Of a DNA stretch of 64,000 bases, positions 61,386 through 64,000 are shown piece by piece; the first letter of the stretch is position 1, and each line of letters opens with the position of its first letter. Below the pieces are notes generated by a model, which searched no databases, was not told where the DNA came from, and saw only the letters and a list, made by a program, of their open reading frames with translations. The position numbers were made by a program, and so were the translations under genes. The DNA is from Haloglomus halophilum (GTDB lineage: Archaea; Halobacteriota; Halobacteria; Halobacteriales; Haloarculaceae): NCBI RefSeq assembly GCF_024298885.1, contig NZ_CP101166.1, positions 1,550,001 through 1,614,000 on the forward strand, read 5' to 3'.

Positions 61386-62764
61386 CGTGACACCTCCGCG
61401 GCGGCCTCGCGCCCGGCGACGAGACCGGTCGCGAGCGAGACGCCGCTCGCGGATTTCTCGCGGGCCACGTCGGCTCCACCCAGCGTCGCCCCGGCGACGC
61501 GGACGTTCGGGAACTGCACCGCGCCGTCGGCGTCGAGCGGCCGGAGCCGGTCGTCGGTGTCGACGCCGAACCGGGCGTACGGCTGGTCACCGAGGGCGTC
61601 GTCGACGTACCACTCGTAGCGCTCCGCGGGATGCGGGACGTGACAGCCGAGGACGGGCTCGCGGACACCCTCACGGTCCGAGTGGATGCCCTTGCCGACC
61701 AGCCCACCTGTCGCGAGGACGACCGCCTCGGCGGCGTAGGGCACCTCCGTCCCCGTCCGGTCGACGAGGAGGGCATCGACGCGGCCGCTCGCGCCGTCCC
61801 CGCCGTCGGTCCCATCGGCCAGTTCGCGCCCCACGACCGGATTACCGGTCTCGTACCGGACGCCAGCGTCCTCCAGCGCCGCGTAGAGGCGGTCCTCCAC
61901 CCGGAGGCCCGGGAGGCTGGGCGGTCCCATCGGAATCTCGAACACGTCGGCGCCGAGGTGGTCCGCGAGTTCGGCGCGGACCGTGGGCGCCGCGTCGTCA
62001 CCGAGGAATGCCGGGAAGCCGACACGGGCGGCGCCCCCCTCGACGGCGTCGAGGTGCGGTTCCACGGCGGCCGCCAGCGCGCGGCGCGCGGGCGTCCCGT
62101 CGATGGCCTCGTCGCGGTCGAGCGCGCGGGCGACCCGCGTCACCGCCGCGTCGTCGCGGAAGGCCGCCGGGAACGCGACCTCGACCCCGGCAACGGGGAA
62201 CGGGACCCCCGTCGCTTCCAGTCGAGCGGCGACCTGCCGGGCGTCGAAGTCGGTGAGCGACCGGAAGCCGACGACCAGCATCGGCCGGGCGTCGCTGGCG
62301 AGGCCCGCCGCGACCGACTCGGGATACCGCGCGGTCGGCTTCACCGTCCCGCCGAACGTCGGGACGAGTGCGTTCCGGTCGGTGTGCCCGCCCCGGTAGC
62401 CGTCGACGGCGTCGTCGAACAGTTCGAGGCCGGCGCGGAGCGCGTCGACACCGACCAGCCGGTAGGGGTGGCCCTCGGGGAGCCGGTCCACGGCCGCGAA
62501 CGGGTCGACGAGCGGCCCCTCCGGGTCCGGTCGGTCCCGGATGCCGGTGCGACCCGCCGTCGGGGTCGCCGTCGGGTCGTCGTCAGCCTCAGCACGCGTG
62601 TGCGGCACGTACCCGAGCACGTCGACCAGCCCGGACGCCTGCGACAGCGTCGACTGCTTGTGCGAGACGAGCCGCACGTCGGCGCCCTCGCGGGCGGCCG
62701 CGAGCGCCGCCGTAGCGCCGGCGAGGCCGCCCCCCACGACCAGCACGTCGCTGGCTATGGCCAT
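61382..62764 (-). CDS. glpB: Glycerol-3-phosphate dehydrogenase subunit B (GlpB)
   Basis: A 460-residue flavin-binding subunit: [43 protein letters not shown] (FAD Rossmann) and [21 protein letters not shown], then [36 protein letters not shown]. It partners GlpA in the anaerobic-type dehydrogenase. It overlaps glpA by ten bases and glpC by four, so the operon is tightly coupled. Confidence 0.93.
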   Translation of the reverse strand: MAIASDVLVVGGGLAGATAALAAAREGADVRLVSHKQSTLSQASGLVDVLGYVPHTRAEADDDPTATPTAGRTGIRDRPDPEGPLVDPFAAVDRLPEGHPYRLVGVDALRAGLELFDDAVDGYRGGHTDRNALVPTFGGTVKPTARYPESVAAGLASDARPMLVVGFRSLTDFDARQVAARLEATGVPFPVAGVEVAFPAAFRDDAAVTRVARALDRDEAIDGTPARRALAAAVEPHLDAVEGGAARVGFPAFLGDDAAPTVRAELADHLGADVFEIPMGPPSLPGLRVEDRLYAALEDAGVRYETGNPVVGRELADGTDGGDGASGRVDALLVDRTGTEVPYAAEAVVLATGGLVGKGIHSDREGVREPVLGCHVPHPAERYEWYVDDALGDQPYARFGVDTDDRLRPLDADGAVQFPNVRVAGATLGGADVAREKSASGVSLATGLVAGREAAAEVSR

Positions 62765-64000
62765 GCGTCCCCTCCGTCGAACGCCCCGAAGTCGATGTCG
62801 TCGTCGAGCCGCGCCGGGTCGCCGTCACGGTTCATCGTCGTCGCGTGGAGCATGTGGTTCAGCATCGCCTGCGAGAGCTGCTCGCCCCAGCACGCGTGGC
62901 GCTGGCCCTTCCAGCGCTCCTGGTACAGCTCGTCGAGCGAGGCGCGGGCCTCGCTCGCATCGAACTCGGACTCGAGTTCCGCGGCCATCCGGTGGCAACA
63001 GAACCCGCCCTGGCAGGTGCCCATCGCGGCGCGGGTGCGGAGCCGGACGGCGTTGAGGTCGCGCCCGGCGCCGTCGATGGCGTCCCGGACCTCGGCGCGG
63101 GTGACGGCCTCGCACTCGCAGACGACGGGGTTCGGGCCGTCCACGTCAAGCACCTCGTCGGCCCGGGAGCCGAGGCGCTGAGCCGAGCGTCGGCTGACCG
63201 GCGAGCGGAGGCCGAACTCGTCCATCCGGTCGTGGAGATCGCGGATGTCGTCGCTACCGGGCAGGGACTCGTCGGCGGTCCGGCAGGTCGCGCGGACTCC
63301 GAGTTTCTCGCAGACGTGGTCGGCGATGTCCTCGGCCATCATCCGGTAGGTCGTCAGTTTCCCGCCGACGATGCTGGTCATCCCGGGCAGGCCGTCGCGG
63401 TCGGCGTGGTCCAGCAGGAAGAAGTCCCGCGTGATGTCGGTCGGGTCCTCCGTGCCGGTTCCCGGCGGCTCGTACAGCGGCCGAACCCCCCAGAACGAGC
63501 GGAGCGTGCGGGCCTCGTGGAGGATGGGGAGGAGTTCGGCCAGTTGCTCGACCAGCAGGTCGACCTCCCAGCGCTCCTCGGGGTAGTCCTCGGGGTCGTC
63601 GACCTCCTCGTCGGTCGTCCCGAGGATGCAGGCCGTCTCGTGGGGGACGACGATGTCGGCGTCGCCCTTCGGCCGGCAGCGGTTGACGACCGTGTCGACC
63701 TGCCGGGTGTTCATCACCGTCATCACGCCCTTCGAGGGCCGGACCGCGATGTCGACGCCGGCCATCGCGCCCAGCTGTCCGGCCCACGCGCCCGTCGCGT
63801 TGACGACGTGGTCGGCCGTGATGCGCTCGGTGGCGCCGACCTCGGTGGTCGCCTTGCGAGGGCCGTCGCCGTGGCGGACCTCGACGCCGACCACCTCGCC
63901 GGCCTCGACGAGCACGTCGGTCACCTCGGCGTGGGTCGCGACCCGTGCGCCGTGGTCGGCGGCGTCGGCGGCGTTCGCGACGCAGAGCCGGAACGGGTCG
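62755..64000 (-). CDS. glpA: Glycerol-3-phosphate dehydrogenase subunit A (GlpA), partial
   Basis: The catalytic flavoprotein that oxidises glycerol-3-phosphate to dihydroxyacetone phosphate. The window holds the C-terminal 414 residues; the N-terminus and FAD motif lie beyond 64000. Visible are [75 protein letters not shown], and a C-terminal BFD-like [2Fe-2S] domain ([12 protein letters not shown] ... [13 protein letters not shown]). The frame stays open to the edge. Followed by glpB and glpC. Confidence 0.93.
   Translation of the reverse strand, partial: DPFRLCVANAADAADHGARVATHAEVTDVLVEAGEVVGVEVRHGDGPRKATTEVGATERITADHVVNATGAWAGQLGAMAGVDIAVRPSKGVMTVMNTRQVDTVVNRCRPKGDADIVVPHETACILGTTDEEVDDPEDYPEERWEVDLLVEQLAELLPILHEARTLRSFWGVRPLYEPPGTGTEDPTDITRDFFLLDHADRDGLPGMTSIVGGKLTTYRMMAEDIADHVCEKLGVRATCRTADESLPGSDDIRDLHDRMDEFGLRSPVSRRSAQRLGSRADEVLDVDGPNPVVCECEAVTRAEVRDAIDGAGRDLNAVRLRTRAAMGTCQGGFCCHRMAAELESEFDASEARASLDELYQERWKGQRHACWGEQLSQAMLNHMLHATTMNRDGDPARLDDDIDFGAFDGGDAWP

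Overview
The window is a piece of a high-GC chromosome from a halophilic archaeon (class Halobacteria). The signs are very acidic proteins, G/C third positions, leaderless genes with a TATA-like box about 25-30 bases before the start codon, twin-arginine lipoproteins, a double TatC, archaeal PCNA, a PGF-CTERM surface protein and Hel308/Ski2-type and PIN-KH proteins. The genus cannot be fixed from the sequence. No rRNA, tRNA, transposase, CRISPR array or prophage was recognised.

Layout. 1-773: a gene-free, hairpin-rich repeat element (copy A). 0.8-8.5 kb: the tandem TatC protein, a VapBC-like pair, a small ribbon-helix-helix protein, RlmE, and a Zn/Cd-type P1B ATPase with a cysteine-containing HTH regulator. 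8.7-14.6 kb: a repeat-containing exported beta-helix-like lipoprotein, then a histidine kinase, a response regulator and a receiver-kinase hybrid. 14.7-24.2 kb: housekeeping genes (PCNA, phosphatidylserine decarboxylase, a CBS protein, glycyl-tRNA synthetase, a dolichol-kinase-like protein), a KhtTU-like cation/proton antiporter pair, a second repeat element (copy B) and serA. 24.3-35 kb: pirin, the PIN-ATPase-KH protein, a Ski2-family helicase, a DUF6159 membrane protein, the biotin ECF transporter bioYMN and a cell-surface protein with an archaeosortase signal.

35.2-49.3 kb is dominated by urea use. An acyl-CoA dehydrogenase and a hydroxyacid dehydrogenase come first, then the leftward urea ABC transporter urtABCDE and a NicO-like nickel permease. 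The rightward urease operon ureBCAGDEF follows. Together they import urea, import nickel, build and metallate urease and release ammonia. Almost every junction overlaps by a few bases, suggesting translational coupling.

49.4-64 kb is central carbon metabolism: malic enzyme fused to a phosphotransacetylase-like domain, a second histidine kinase, a DoxX protein and a membrane-anchored endonuclease/exonuclease/phosphatase. A divergent enoyl-CoA hydratase / acyl-CoA ligase pair with palindromes in the shared promoter comes next. The window closes with a coiled-coil HhH protein and the anaerobic-type glycerol-3-phosphate dehydrogenase glpABC, whose glpA runs off the right edge.

The least explained signals are two related non-coding elements (5-656 and 22207-22544) that share a 25-base identical core and a terminal sequence, the in-frame 21-base tandem repeat after the nickel permease stop codon, tiny ORFs whose stop codons overlap the starts of bioY, bioN and ureB, and palindromes over the promoters of the metal ATPase and the acyl-CoA ligase.
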